A DNA stretch of 37,997 nucleotides from Oscillospiraceae bacterium (lineage in GTDB: Bacteria > Bacillota > Clostridia > Oscillospirales > Ruminococcaceae). Each line of letters begins with the position of its first letter. Positions within the stretch are counted from its first letter, which is position 1. The stretch lies in contig JAFSFT010000018.1 in assembly GCA_017435045.1 (NCBI GenBank), positions 1 to 37,997 on the forward strand, read 5' to 3'. Positions 15,304 through 23,756 of the stretch are shown one piece after another. Both the position numbers and the translations under genes were made by a program. The notes under the pieces were generated by a model. That model worked only from the letters and a program-made list of their open reading frames with translations. It had not been told where the DNA came from and made no database searches.

Positions 15304-17078
15304 AACACATTTATAAACATATCAAAAAGTATTTACCTTTAGTGGCATTGTCAATTGTATTTCTTGCTATGCAGGCAGTATGCAACCTGATGATGCCAAA
15401 TTTGATGAGTGATATCGTAAACGTTGGCATTCAGGATTTTGCAATGCAGATAGCTACAGCGGACAATGCGGCAGCAGAACTGCTTAAAAATCAGCAGATG
15501 CATTATATCCTGACAGTTGGGCTTAAAATGCTGGTTGTGGCACTGCTTACAGTGGCGGTGGACCTTGGCATACATCTTGTAAACAGCTTCAGCGGAACTG
15601 GTATGTCCAGAGACCTGCGCAGGGCGGTGTTTTCTAAAATTGAAAGCTTCTCCAGCCAGGAATACAGCGAATTTTCAACAGCATCCCTCATCACAAGAAC
15701 AACCAATGATGTACAGCAGATACAGATGCTGTTCACAATGGGGTTAAGAATGATATTCTACGCACCAATTATGGGTGTAGGTGCTGTGTTTATGGCTGTG
15801 GAAAAGGCACCGTCAATGGCATGGATAAACGTACTTACGGTTGTTGCGGTTACTGTGCTTATGACCATAAACTTTTTGCTTATGTCGTCAAAATTCAAAG
15901 TGCTGCAAAGCATCGTTGACCGTCTTAATCTTACAGCAAGGGAAAGTCTTACGGGTATTCTTGTTGTGCGTGCGTTTTCAAAGCAGAAGCACGAGGAGGA
16001 AAAGTTTGACGATGTAAACCGTGAGTATGCAGCCACAAACCTGTTTATAAACCGTGTTATGTCGGTTATTATGCCTACACTTACATTGCTGCAGAATCTT
16101 ATTCCTGTTCTGATTATTGTGGTTTGTGCAGACAAAATAGCACAGAGTACAATGCAGGTAGGCGATATGATGGCGTTTATCCAGTATTCTGCAACCATTA
16201 TGCAGTCCTTTATGATGATTTCCATGATGTTTGTAATGCTGCCAAGGGCAAAAGTTTCCATCACACGTATTGCCGAGGTTCTCAGCAGGAAAAATGCAAT
16301 TGTGGAAACAGAAAACCCTGTAAATGCGGATTTTGACCGATGCACACTGGAATTTGACAATGTAAGTTTTAAATATCCTGACGGGGAGGAGTATGCACTT
16401 GAAAATGTATCATTTATCTCCAACCCGGGCGAGGTTACAGCAATTATCGGTTCCACAGGCTGCGGCAAATCCAGTCTTATCCAGCTTATTCCGCGTCTGT
16501 ACGAGGCTACAGAAGGAGAAGTAAAGATTAATGGAATAAATATAAAAAATTTCCGCCTTGCAGACCTGCGTGAACTTATCGGATATGTTCCGCAGAAAAG
16601 CCAGCTGTTTTCGGGCACAATAAAATCCAACCTCTTTGTCGGTGACGAAAATGCCACACAGCAGAATATTGAAGATGCGACAAAAATTGCTCAGGCTTAC
16701 GATTTTATTATGGAAAAGGATGAACGGTTTGACGAGCCGATAAGTCAGGGCGGCACCAACCTATCGGGCGGTCAGCGGCAGAGAATGGCAATTGCAAGGG
16801 CGCTTGTAAAAAATGCACCAATATATATTTTTGACGACAGCTTTTCGGCACTTGACTTTAAAACCGATGCAAACTTAAGAAAGGCCTTAAGGGAAAATTT
16901 AAGCGAGGCAAACATTATAATAGTAGGTCAGCGTGTGGCCAGCATTATGGATGCAGACCGTATTCTTGTTATGGACGAGGGCAGAATTGTGGGGCAGGGC
17001 ACACACAGCCAGCTGCTTGAAAGCTGTACGGAATACAGAGAAATTGCATACAGCCAGCTGTCAAAGGAGGAGATGTAA
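15300..17078 (+). CDS. efrA: Heterodimeric ABC exporter, degenerate-site subunit (EfrA-like)
   Basis: The 592-residue half-transporter has an N-terminal six-helix exporter domain and a C-terminal ABC domain. The N-terminus MKHIYKHIKKYLPL followed by MMPNLMSDIVNVGI is typical of the EfrA/BmrC/TM287 branch. The nucleotide domain has Walker A GSTGCGKSS (about 384-392), signature LSGGQRQR (about 487) and Walker B IYIFDDSFSALD (about 508-519). There Asp replaces the catalytic Glu, as expected for the non-hydrolytic site of heterodimeric exporters. I infer a TTG start at 15300, since upstream in-frame starts lie at or before the predicted transcription start; GGCGGG is 13 bases away, so initiation may depend on coupling. 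The partner gene follows after one base. Substrates of this group are usually lipophilic drugs. Confidence 0.88.
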   Translation: MKHIYKHIKKYLPLVALSIVFLAMQAVCNLMMPNLMSDIVNVGIQDFAMQIATADNAAAELLKNQQMHYILTVGLKMLVVALLTVAVDLGIHLVNSFSGTGMSRDLRRAVFSKIESFSSQEYSEFSTASLITRTTNDVQQIQMLFTMGLRMIFYAPIMGVGAVFMAVEKAPSMAWINVLTVVAVTVLMTINFLLMSSKFKVLQSIVDRLNLTARESLTGILVVRAFSKQKHEEEKFDDVNREYAATNLFINRVMSVIMPTLTLLQNLIPVLIIVVCADKIAQSTMQVGDMMAFIQYSATIMQSFMMISMMFVMLPRAKVSITRIAEVLSRKNAIVETENPVNADFDRCTLEFDNVSFKYPDGEEYALENVSFISNPGEVTAIIGSTGCGKSSLIQLIPRLYEATEGEVKINGINIKNFRLADLRELIGYVPQKSQLFSGTIKSNLFVGDENATQQNIEDATKIAQAYDFIMEKDERFDEPISQGGTNLSGGQRQRMAIARALVKNAPIYIFDDSFSALDFKTDANLRKALRENLSEANIIIVGQRVASIMDADRILVMDEGRIVGQGTHSQLLESCTEYREIAYSQLSKEEM

Positions 17079-17079
17079 T

Positions 17080-18954
17080 ATGGCAAATACAAATGCAAGA
17101 TTTGCAGCTCCTCAGGGAAGACCGGGCGGTGGTCCAGGCGGCGGTGGTCCTGCCGTACTTCGCGGAGGCGAAAAAGCAAGGGATTTTGGCGGCACTATCG
17201 CAAAGCTGCTTAAATATCTCAACAAATATAAATACCTAATGGTCGTGGTTATGTTTATATCGCTGTTTTCCAGCATATTCGGCATAATCGGCCCAAAACT
17301 TATGGGTAAGGCAACCGATGTTCTATACAAGGCCGTGGAAGACGGATTTGTCACAGGAAGAATTGTTATAGACTATACAGCACTTTTCAGAATAATTGCA
17401 CTTATGGTTATTCTGTATGTGATTTCCTATCTGTTCAGCCTTGTACACGGCTTTATTATGGCGAAAATTTCCAACAGCATTACCTATACACTGCGAAAGG
17501 ATGTTGTTGCAAAGATAAACCGTATGCCGCTTAACTATTTTGACAGGGTGTCTACAGGCGATGTGCTGTCCCGCATTACCAACGATATAGACAGCATCAG
17601 CCAGTCGATAAGCGAGTCTATAACCAGACTTATCTCCACGGTGACACTGCTTGTTGGTTCTCTGGTAATGATGCTGTCCATTTCCTGGGTGATGACACTT
17701 GTGGCGGCAGTTACAATACCTGCGTCGGTTTTTGTAATCAGCAAAATTGTGCGTTACAGCCAGCCACTGTATAAAAAGCAGCAGAAGAGCCTTGGCATGG
17801 TAAACGGTCACATCGAGGAGATGCTGTCTGCCCATACGGTTGTAAAAACCTTTAACCTTGAGGACGATTCCATAGAGCAGTTTGACATCTATAACGAAGA
17901 ACTGCGTAACAATGCGTGGAAGAGCAACTTTGCGTCCCATATGATGATGCCTCTTACAAACTTTGTGTCCCATGTGGGATACATTCTGGTTTGTATTGTG
18001 GGTGCGGTTATGGCGAATATGGGAAGAATTTCGGTAGGTGATATTCAGTCCTTTATTCAGTATGTAAAAAATTTTTCACAGCCGGTACAGCAGATAGCAA
18101 ATATCTCCACAATGCTGCAGAGTGCTGTTGCCTGTGCGGAAAGAGTTTTTGAGTTTCTTGAGGAAGACGAGGAAGAAAAGGACAAAGCAGACAGTGCTTC
18201 CACAGAAAATATAAAGGGAACTGTTGAGTTTAAAAACGTAAACTTCGGTTATGAACCGGGCCAGAAGGTTATCGACAACTTCACACTCAGGGTTGAAAGC
18301 GGCGAGAAGATTGCACTGGTTGGTCCTACGGGTTCGGGCAAAACCACCGTTGTAAAGCTGCTTATGCGATATTACGAAATTGACAGCGGCGAAATTCTTA
18401 TCGATGGTATTAACATCATGGATTTTGCAAGAAACGACCTGCGAGAAATGTTCGGTATGGTGCTTCAGGATACATGGCTGTTCAAAGGCTCCATAAAGGA
18501 CAATATAGCTTACTCGGAGGAAGATGCTGCAATGGAGGATATAATCCATGCGGCAAAAATGAGTCAGGCACATCACTTTATAAAAATGCTGCCTAAAGGC
18601 TACGACTTTGAGCTTAACGAGGAAACCTCCAACATTTCTCAGGGACAGAAACAGCTGCTTACAATTGCAAGGGCATTTCTGCAGAATCCAAAGATTCTCA
18701 TCCTTGACGAAGCTACATCATCCGTTGATACAAGAACAGAGGTGCATATCCAGAAAGCTATGGAAAATCTTATGGAAAACAGAACCAGCTTTGTAATTGC
18801 ACACCGCCTGTCCACCATCAGGGATGCGGATAAAATCCTTGTTATGGATGCGGGCAGAATTGTAGAGGTAGGCAGACACGAAGAATTGCTTGCAAAGGGT
18901 GGATTCTACGCAAAACTTTACCAGAGTCAGTTTGAAAATTTACAGGAAGACTAA
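17080..18954 (+). CDS. efrB: Heterodimeric ABC exporter, catalytic subunit (EfrB-like)
   Basis: The 624-residue half-transporter pairs with the preceding subunit. It starts with a Gly/Pro-rich cytoplasmic tail (RPGGGPGGGGP, about 14-24), then six helices, then an ABC domain with Walker A GPTGSGKTT (about 415), signature ISQGQKQ (about 519, a known variant of LSGGQ in these partners) and Walker B LILDEATSSVDTRTE with the catalytic Glu intact. The two subunits together give one competent and one degenerate ATP site. The ATG at 17080 has AAAGGAGG 9 bases upstream inside the end of the previous gene. A strong terminator follows directly. The role is probably export of amphipathic compounds. Confidence 0.92.
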   Translation: MANTNARFAAPQGRPGGGPGGGGPAVLRGGEKARDFGGTIAKLLKYLNKYKYLMVVVMFISLFSSIFGIIGPKLMGKATDVLYKAVEDGFVTGRIVIDYTALFRIIALMVILYVISYLFSLVHGFIMAKISNSITYTLRKDVVAKINRMPLNYFDRVSTGDVLSRITNDIDSISQSISESITRLISTVTLLVGSLVMMLSISWVMTLVAAVTIPASVFVISKIVRYSQPLYKKQQKSLGMVNGHIEEMLSAHTVVKTFNLEDDSIEQFDIYNEELRNNAWKSNFASHMMMPLTNFVSHVGYILVCIVGAVMANMGRISVGDIQSFIQYVKNFSQPVQQIANISTMLQSAVACAERVFEFLEEDEEEKDKADSASTENIKGTVEFKNVNFGYEPGQKVIDNFTLRVESGEKIALVGPTGSGKTTVVKLLMRYYEIDSGEILIDGINIMDFARNDLREMFGMVLQDTWLFKGSIKDNIAYSEEDAAMEDIIHAAKMSQAHHFIKMLPKGYDFELNEETSNISQGQKQLLTIARAFLQNPKILILDEATSSVDTRTEVHIQKAMENLMENRTSFVIAHRLSTIRDADKILVMDAGRIVEVGRHEELLAKGGFYAKLYQSQFENLQED

Positions 18955-18961
18955 AAAAGAT

Positions 18962-18989
18962 TGCACCGGAGTACCCGGTGCAGTTTTTT
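18962..18989 (+). terminator. Rho-independent terminator of the ABC exporter operon
   Basis: The stem TGCACCGG/CCGGTGCA with a 5-nt loop, one base, then TTTTTT, starts 7 bases after the efrB-like stop. Confidence 0.92.
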
Positions 18990-19022
18990 ATCGGATTTAC
19001 TTTATAATATTAAGATTTTTTC

Positions 19023-19051
19023 TTGAAATTTGTCGCAGACTATTATATATT
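19023..19051 (+). promoter_or_regulatory. Candidate promoter for the DUF1508 gene
   Basis: TTGAAA, a 17-base spacer and TATATT lie about 45 bases before the GGAGG-preceded ATG. Confidence 0.5.
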
Positions 19052-19095
19052 AAAAGTAAGAAGAATTGTTCCGCAGATTTAAAGGAGGAAACATT

Positions 19096-19464
19096 ATGGG
19101 TAAATTTGTAGTTCGCAAAACAAACACAGGCATTAAATTTGACTTGAAGGCAGGTAACGGCGAAGTTATCGCTACAAGCGAAGTTTATACAACAGAAGAC
19201 GCTTGCAGAAACGGCATTGAAAGTGTTAAAAAGAATGCTCCTGTTGCTGCAGTTGAAGACCAGACAGTTGAAGGGTTTGCAGCAGAAAAACATCCTAAAT
19301 TTGAAGTTTATGAAGACAAAGGCGGCGAATACCGTTTCCGTCTCAAAGCTACAAACGGCCAGATTATTGCAGTTAGCGAAGGATATAAAGCAAAAGCAAG
19401 CTGTATGAACGGTATTAAATCCGTAAAAGAAAATGCTCCTGAAGCACCTGTAACAGAAGAATAA
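19096..19464 (+). CDS. YegP-like protein with two DUF1508 repeats
   Basis: The 122-residue protein has two tandem DUF1508 units. Each has the FxLKAxNGxxIAxSExYxxxxxCxNGIxSVKxNAP pattern (about residues 15-49 and 72-106), including the paired NGIESVKKNAP and NGIKSVKENAP. The linker is acidic. It is small, soluble and well expressed judging by its strong GGAGG site and codon use. Members of this family are stress-associated small proteins of unknown biochemical role. It is monocistronic between its own promoter and terminator. Confidence 0.92.
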   Translation: MGKFVVRKTNTGIKFDLKAGNGEVIATSEVYTTEDACRNGIESVKKNAPVAAVEDQTVEGFAAEKHPKFEVYEDKGGEYRFRLKATNGQIIAVSEGYKAKASCMNGIKSVKENAPEAPVTEE

Positions 19465-19478
19465 TTTCCGATACATAA

Positions 19479-19510
19479 AAAAGACTTCCCGTAATATCGG
19501 GAAGTCTTTT
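19479..19510. terminator. Bidirectional Rho-independent terminator
   Basis: A 13-bp stem AAAAGACTTCCCG/CGGGAAGTCTTTT with a 6-nt loop has A and T runs on either side. It lies between the converging DUF1508 and DUF4364 genes. Confidence 0.92.
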
Positions 19511-19540
19511 GACGTTTAAGGGATTGTTTATGCTGCAGTT

Positions 19541-20131
19541 TTACTGTCTTCCGAATTTTTCAAGGAAATCCTTGTACATTGCCGGATTTTCAGTTGTAAT
19601 GCCCAGTACGCACTTGAAAATATCCTGACCATATTTTATAAAGTTTTCTTCTGCAAGTTTTGCACTTTTTTCGTCCGGCATATGCAGATTGAAGGAAAAC
19701 AGGGTAAAATCGTTGTCAGAAATAGTGCAGTTGAGGTTATAGCCTCCGTTTTCGAGAGGGGTAATGGCGGTTTTGTTCTGTCGTTTGAGGGATTCGTACT
19801 GCAGAATTTCTATAACTGCCTTGTAGGCACGTTCCTTTACGGAAAAGGGCAGTGCTTTTTCAAGCTGACGGCTTATATCTTTGCCTTCTTCGGTTATAGA
19901 ATACACACCGTACTCTTCGGTTATAATATTCTGTGAAGCAAGGTGGGACAAGGCGTCCTGAAGCTCGAAATAGTTTACAAGCTGCTGACCAATAAGGGTG
20001 TCAATAATCTGCTGTGAAGTAAGCGGCTGTTTTGCATTTGTCAGAAGATAACATACAAGAATTTTAATTTCTGTTCTGTCGGTCAGGCCGCCAAATCTTA
20101 CACCTGCGGAAAAAGCAGTGTTATCATTCAT
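19541..20131 (-). CDS. DUF4364 family winged-helix-like protein
   Basis: The 196-residue protein resembles the Firmicutes DUF4364 family. The N-terminal half reads as a winged helix: TEIKILVCYLLTNAKQPLTSQQIIDTL, then LQDALSHLASQNIITEEYGVYSITEEGKDI, a helix-turn-helix followed by a wing. The C-terminal half (about 105-196) is a mixed alpha/beta domain with NLNCTISDNDFTLFSFNLHMPDEKSAK. It is probably a DNA-binding regulator, target unknown. AGGAGGT precedes the ATG. It is divergent from the aldolase gene and could control it, but no evidence beyond position supports that. Confidence 0.82.
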   Translation of the reverse strand: MNDNTAFSAGVRFGGLTDRTEIKILVCYLLTNAKQPLTSQQIIDTLIGQQLVNYFELQDALSHLASQNIITEEYGVYSITEEGKDISRQLEKALPFSVKERAYKAVIEILQYESLKRQNKTAITPLENGGYNLNCTISDNDFTLFSFNLHMPDEKSAKLAEENFIKYGQDIFKCVLGITTENPAMYKDFLEKFGRQ

Positions 20132-20172
20132 AATATACAGACACCTCCTATAAAATGTTATTTACTTTAAAT

Positions 20173-20201
20173 ATTTTACTATTTTTAAATTAACTTGTAA
20201 A
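20173..20201 (-). promoter_or_regulatory. Candidate promoter for the DUF4364 gene
   Basis: On the minus strand TTTACA (20201-20196), a 17-base spacer and TAAAAT (20178-20173) precede the AGGAGGT ribosome site. Confidence 0.4.
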
Positions 20202-20207
20202 GAACTA

Positions 20208-20236
20208 TTGTAAAACTGTTTTTGATATGATAGAAT
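20208..20236 (+). promoter_or_regulatory. Promoter for the fructose-6-phosphate aldolase gene
   Basis: TTGTAA, a 17-base spacer and TAGAAT lie 54 bases before the ATG. They are back to back with the minus-strand promoter, their -35 boxes separated by six bases. Confidence 0.5.
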
Positions 20237-20290
20237 TACTTGGTAAAGTTATATCAGTTGATATATTATATCAAAGTGGAGGAATAAAAA

Positions 20291-20938
20291 ATGAAACTTT
20301 TTATCGATACAGCTAATGTAGAAGAAATCAAAAAAGCTAACGACCTTGGCGTTATCTGCGGTGTTACAACAAACCCATCCCTTATCGCTAAAGAAGGCAG
20401 AATTTTTGAAGAAGTTGTAAAAGAAATCACATCTATCGTTGATGGTCCAATTTCTGCAGAAGTTATCTCTCTTGAAAGCGAAAAAATGGTTGAAGAAGCT
20501 CTTGAACTTGCAAAAATTCATCCAAACATCGTTATCAAGCTTCCAATGTGCATCGAAGGTCTCAAAGCAGTTAAAATTCTTTCTGCAAAAGGCATCAAAA
20601 CAAACGTTACACTTATCTTCTCTGCAACACAGGCATTGCTTGCTGCAAGAGCAGGTGCAACATATGTTAGCCCATTTGTAGGCCGTCTTGATGATATTGG
20701 CCAGGAAGGTATCAACCTTATCAGCGAAGTTGCAGAAATCTTCAACATTCACGGTATCGAAACAGAAATCATCTCTGCTTCCATCAGAAACCCAATCCAC
20801 GTTACATCTTCTGCTCTTGCAGGTGCTCACATTGCAACTGTTCCATACAAAGTTATCGAACAGATGACAAAACACCCACTTACAGGTGCAGGTATTGCAA
20901 AATTCCTCAAAGACTGGGAATCTGTACCAAACAAATAA
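20291..20938 (+). CDS. fsa: Fructose-6-phosphate aldolase / small transaldolase
   Basis: The 215-residue protein is of the FSA/TalC subfamily (usual length 213-222). It starts [13 protein letters not shown] with the conserved Asp6 and has [13 protein letters not shown] (24-36), the Schiff-base lysine in VIKLPM (Lys83) and [24 protein letters not shown] and a C-terminal [16 protein letters not shown] complete the barrel. It either transfers dihydroxyacetone units in the non-oxidative pentose phosphate pathway or cleaves fructose-6-phosphate; the two activities cannot be separated by eye. Codon choice is strongly biased and the GGAGGA site is strong, suggesting high expression. DUF1622 follows 20 bases later. 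Confidence 0.95.
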   Translation: MKLFIDTANVEEIKKANDLGVICGVTTNPSLIAKEGRIFEEVVKEITSIVDGPISAEVISLESEKMVEEALELAKIHPNIVIKLPMCIEGLKAVKILSAKGIKTNVTLIFSATQALLAARAGATYVSPFVGRLDDIGQEGINLISEVAEIFNIHGIETEIISASIRNPIHVTSSALAGAHIATVPYKVIEQMTKHPLTGAGIAKFLKDWESVPNK

Positions 20939-20958
20939 TCAATAAAGAGGTAATGTAA

Positions 20959-21342
20959 ATGTTGGAGCATTTGTTACATGATTATCTGCCTGTGCTCATA
21001 CACATTATTGAGATTATAGGTATTTTTATTATAGTTACAGGTGCGTTAAAAGCATTTAAGGATTATCTTATAGCCTTTTTCAAAGACGGCAACACATCGG
21101 AGCTTCGCCACGACCTTGGCACAGCTATGGTTACCGGGCTTGAATTTAAAATGGCTGCAGAAATCCTCAGAACTGTTATTGTAAGAACATGGGAAGAAGT
21201 TGCCATGCTGGGTGCTATTGTAGTGCTGCGTGAAATTCTGTTCTTCTTCATCAACAAGGATATTAAGGAACACAATAAACAACACTGTGAAGAAGCATCT
21301 GAAAACAAAAAAATAACAGGCATTAAAATTGAAAGAAAATAA
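20959..21342 (+). CDS. DUF1622 family membrane protein
   Basis: The 127-residue protein matches DUF1622. It has three hydrophobic segments (about 10-30, 57-75 as a weaker one, and 82-98), the conserved central block FKMAAEILRTVIVRTWEEVAMLGAIVVLREIL, and a Lys-rich cytoplasmic tail with a His/Cys pair. The biochemical role of the family is unknown. GAGGT precedes the ATG and it probably rides on the aldolase transcript. A hairpin separates it from the antiporter operon. Confidence 0.88.
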   Translation: MLEHLLHDYLPVLIHIIEIIGIFIIVTGALKAFKDYLIAFFKDGNTSELRHDLGTAMVTGLEFKMAAEILRTVIVRTWEEVAMLGAIVVLREILFFFINKDIKEHNKQHCEEASENKKITGIKIERK

Positions 21343-21366
21343 CCTTTCATACTTGCAAAGAAACAT

Positions 21367-21401
21367 AATCCGTGCAATGCGTTTTTTCGCTTGCACGGAT
21401 T
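21367..21401 (+). terminator. Hairpin between DUF1622 and the Mrp-like operon
   Basis: An 11-bp stem AATCCGTGCAA/TTGCACGGATT with a 13-nt loop containing TTTTTT lies 24 bases after the DUF1622 stop. The T run after the stem is short (ATTTC), so it may be a weak terminator. The remaining bases up to 21489 are AT-rich with TATA-like elements (around 21463-21476) that could hold the operon promoter, but no good -35/-10 pair stands out. Confidence 0.5.
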
Positions 21402-21489
21402 TCAAATGTTTAAAACAGGGTTTAATATGATATCAATTTATTGAATCTGACCCGGTCTATATATAAATTATAAATTTTAGGAGATAAAA

Positions 21490-21963
21490 ATGTACATTTT
21501 ATTACTGTTGTTCTGGATAATTCTCAACGGTAAAATCACATTGGAGATTTTTGCTTTCGGTGTTGTTTTTGCTGCTGCGATTTTCTGGTTTATGTGCAAA
21601 TTTCTCGATTACTCACCAAGATATGAACTTTGTGTGGCAAGAAATATAATCTGGATTCTTACATACTTTGTAGTGCTGATTATCGAGATATTCAAATCTG
21701 CCATTGCGGTGTATAAACGTGTATACAGTAAAAAAATTGAAATTCAGCCACAGATGGTGTTTTTTGATGTTGATATAGAAAGCGAATTCCTCCGCTTTGT
21801 TTTGGCAAACTCAATTACACTTACACCGGGTACAATTACTGTGGATGTTACTGACAATCATTTTTGCGTTCATGCATTGGACTATACACTTGCAGAAGGC
21901 ATAGAAAATTCTGTTTTTATAAAAATGCTTAAAATTATGGAGGAAAACTGCTGTGGCTGTTAA
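21490..21963 (+). CDS. mrpE: Mrp/Mbh-type cation antiporter subunit E (MnhE/MbhA-like)
   Basis: The 157-residue protein opens the antiporter operon. Two or three N-terminal hydrophobic segments (1-40, 50-70) precede a small cytoplasmic domain with the family signature LANSITLTPGTITVDV and VHALD. Subunit E packs at the end of the Mrp/MBH sodium module. GGAG precedes the ATG. The C-terminus overlaps the next gene by 11 bases. Confidence 0.93.
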   Translation: MYILLLLFWIILNGKITLEIFAFGVVFAAAIFWFMCKFLDYSPRYELCVARNIIWILTYFVVLIIEIFKSAIAVYKRVYSKKIEIQPQMVFFDVDIESEFLRFVLANSITLTPGTITVDVTDNHFCVHALDYTLAEGIENSVFIKMLKIMEENCCGC

Positions 21964-22294
21964 AATTTATGACGGTTTTGTTATCGTTATGCTCGTAGTA
22001 CTGGCACTTGTGGTGTTCGGTTACTTTATCAGAACAATTCTCGGCCCTCATTTTTCTGACAGGCTTCTTGCAGTAAACAGTATCAGCACAGTTGTAATGC
22101 TGTTTATCTGTTTTATCGCAGTAATGCAGGGCGAAAACTATATTATTGATATTGCTCTTATCTATGCAGTGCTGGGCTTTGTTTCTGTAATTATTCTTTG
22201 TAAAGCATATCTCAGAAGTCACCACAAAGAAAAGGCAAATGACCTTAAAAACTTAAAAGAAAAGGTAAACGAAGTAGAAGGAGGGGCAGAGTAA
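21953..22294 (+). CDS. mrpF: Mrp/Mbh-type antiporter subunit F (MnhF/MbhB-like)
   Basis: The 113-residue protein has three helices and the MrpF core GPHFSDRLLAVNSISTVVML followed by IDIALIYAVLGFVSVIIL. In Mrp structures the Asp in this segment belongs to the sodium path. A charged Lys/Glu-rich tail (about 82-113) extends beyond the usual ~90 residues. It starts with GTG, 8 bases after a GGAGGAAAA stretch lying within the end of the previous gene. Confidence 0.92.
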   Translation: MAVKIYDGFVIVMLVVLALVVFGYFIRTILGPHFSDRLLAVNSISTVVMLFICFIAVMQGENYIIDIALIYAVLGFVSVIILCKAYLRSHHKEKANDLKNLKEKVNEVEGGAE

Positions 22295-22295
22295 T

Positions 22296-22619
22296 ATGAT
22301 AAGACTTATTCTTTCCGCACTTTTTATCTTCGCAGGTGTTAATGTAATTATCACCGCTTTGGTAGGCAACTACCGATTCAGCTATGTGCTCAACCGTATG
22401 CAGGTTGGTGCAACAGCTGACACAATGGGTGCTATACTTGTTCTCATTGGTCTTATAATCAAAATCGGCATCAATATGATAAGCATAAAAATGATTATTA
22501 TGATTATCTTCTTCTGGGTTGCAAGCCCTGTGTGCTCACACTTCCTTGCAAGAACAGAAGCAATTGCCAACGAAGATATTCTTGATGAATGTGAGGTAGT
22601 AAGACATGATAACATTTGA
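22296..22619 (+). CDS. mrpG: Mrp/Mbh-type antiporter subunit G (MnhG/MbhC-like)
   Basis: The 107-residue, three-helix protein has the MrpG signature LNRMQVGATADTMGAILVLIGLII and ends with ASPVCSHFLARTEA. It starts one base after subunit F with GGAGGGG upstream. The last 14 bases overlap the following gene. Confidence 0.92.
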   Translation: MIRLILSALFIFAGVNVIITALVGNYRFSYVLNRMQVGATADTMGAILVLIGLIIKIGINMISIKMIIMIIFFWVASPVCSHFLARTEAIANEDILDECEVVRHDNI

Positions 22620-22866
22620 GATTATTCTGCTTATATTCCTCATAATATGCGCTATTGCTACATGCTTTGCAAAGAATCTTTTTTCTACTGTACTGATTTT
22701 TGAATCTTACAGTGCAATTATGTGTGTTATATGGCTGCTGCTGCGTTCTCCGGACCTTGCAATTACAGAAGCAGCAGTAGGTGCAGGTGTAACAGGTGTG
22801 CTGTTCTACATAACACTTAAAAATGTAAACAAGCTTAAAGAGGAGGATGAACCTGATGAAGAATAA
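22606..22866 (+). CDS. MbhD-like subunit (DUF4040)
   Basis: The 86-residue, three-helix protein carries the DUF4040/MbhD motif RSPDLAITEAAVGAGVTGVLFYITL. In conventional Mrp this segment is part of the C-terminal extension of MrpA; here, as in archaeal membrane-bound hydrogenases (MbhD), it is a separate polypeptide. The acidic tail EEDEPDEE is encoded in the sequence that supplies the ribosome site of the next gene. Confidence 0.88.
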   Translation: MITFEIILLIFLIICAIATCFAKNLFSTVLIFESYSAIMCVIWLLLRSPDLAITEAAVGAGVTGVLFYITLKNVNKLKEEDEPDEE

Positions 22867-23755
22867 CAGATACATCACCGCTTTCAAGCGTTTTATGGAC
22901 GGCGAAACTTCTTTTGAACCAAAAATTAAGGAAACAGAAGCTCGCAGAGAGTCCACCCACAAAGAAAAATCTATTTCAGAAAGATATGCGGTATGGCACG
23001 ATAAAAACGGTTACAAGCTGTTCAAACGTGCATATGTTGCGATAGGATGTCTTATTGCAGGCTGTATTATAGCAACACTTCTGCTTACAGTTTCATACCT
23101 TCCGCCATATGGCGAAGCAGGCAATCCTGTAAACAATGAAGTTACAGAAAGATACATCGAAAAAGGTATGGAAGAAACAGGTGCAGTTAACATCGTTGCA
23201 GGTGTTATCCTTGACTACCGTGCATTCGATACATTCGGCGAAAGCTGTGTACTTTTTGTTGCTGCATGCAGTGTTATGATGTTGATGAAAAAGGACAAAA
23301 AGGGCAAGAAGGAAGAAGAACTTCAGAACTACAACCCAAAACGTGACCCTGTTATCAAACAGCTGGCTATGGTTTTGGTACCGTTCAACCTTATGCTTGG
23401 TATTTACGTTGTATTCAACGGACATCTTTCACCGGGCGGCGGCTTTTCCGGCGGTGCAATTATGGGCGCAAGCCTTATTCTCTTCTCATCCGCTTACGGT
23501 TACAGAAGAGTAAGACCAATCTTTACAGAAAAACTTATAAAAATTGTAACTTTTGTTTCTCTTACATTCTATGCAGTTGCAAAAGGTTACTCTTTCTTCA
23601 CAGGCGCAAACCACCTGCACTCAATTATCAATCCGGGTACACCTGGCAGAATTATGTCCGCAGGTATCATCCTTCCGCTTAACATAGCTGTTGGTTTTGT
23701 TGTTACAATGACAATGTACAGCTTCTACGCATTATTCACAAAGGAGGAAATTTAA
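22856..23755 (+). CDS. Fused MbhE-like and MrpB-like antiporter subunit
   Basis: The 299-residue protein joins two subunits. After a soluble N-terminal tail (about 1-50) comes a membrane segment and the MbhE block ending VAGVILDYRAFDTFGESCVLFVAA. A Lys-rich linker (about 145-165) then leads to the MrpB domain with FNGHLSPGGGFSGGAIMGASLIL and four helices. In many operons these are two proteins (MbhE, MbhF), or MbhE belongs to MrpA. I start at ATG 22856, 8 bases after AGGAGG; the ATG at 22847 abuts the ribosome site. Confidence 0.88.
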   Translation: MKNNRYITAFKRFMDGETSFEPKIKETEARRESTHKEKSISERYAVWHDKNGYKLFKRAYVAIGCLIAGCIIATLLLTVSYLPPYGEAGNPVNNEVTERYIEKGMEETGAVNIVAGVILDYRAFDTFGESCVLFVAACSVMMLMKKDKKGKKEEELQNYNPKRDPVIKQLAMVLVPFNLMLGIYVVFNGHLSPGGGFSGGAIMGASLILFSSAYGYRRVRPIFTEKLIKIVTFVSLTFYAVAKGYSFFTGANHLHSIINPGTPGRIMSAGIILPLNIAVGFVVTMTMYSFYALFTKEEI

Positions 23756-23756
23756 A

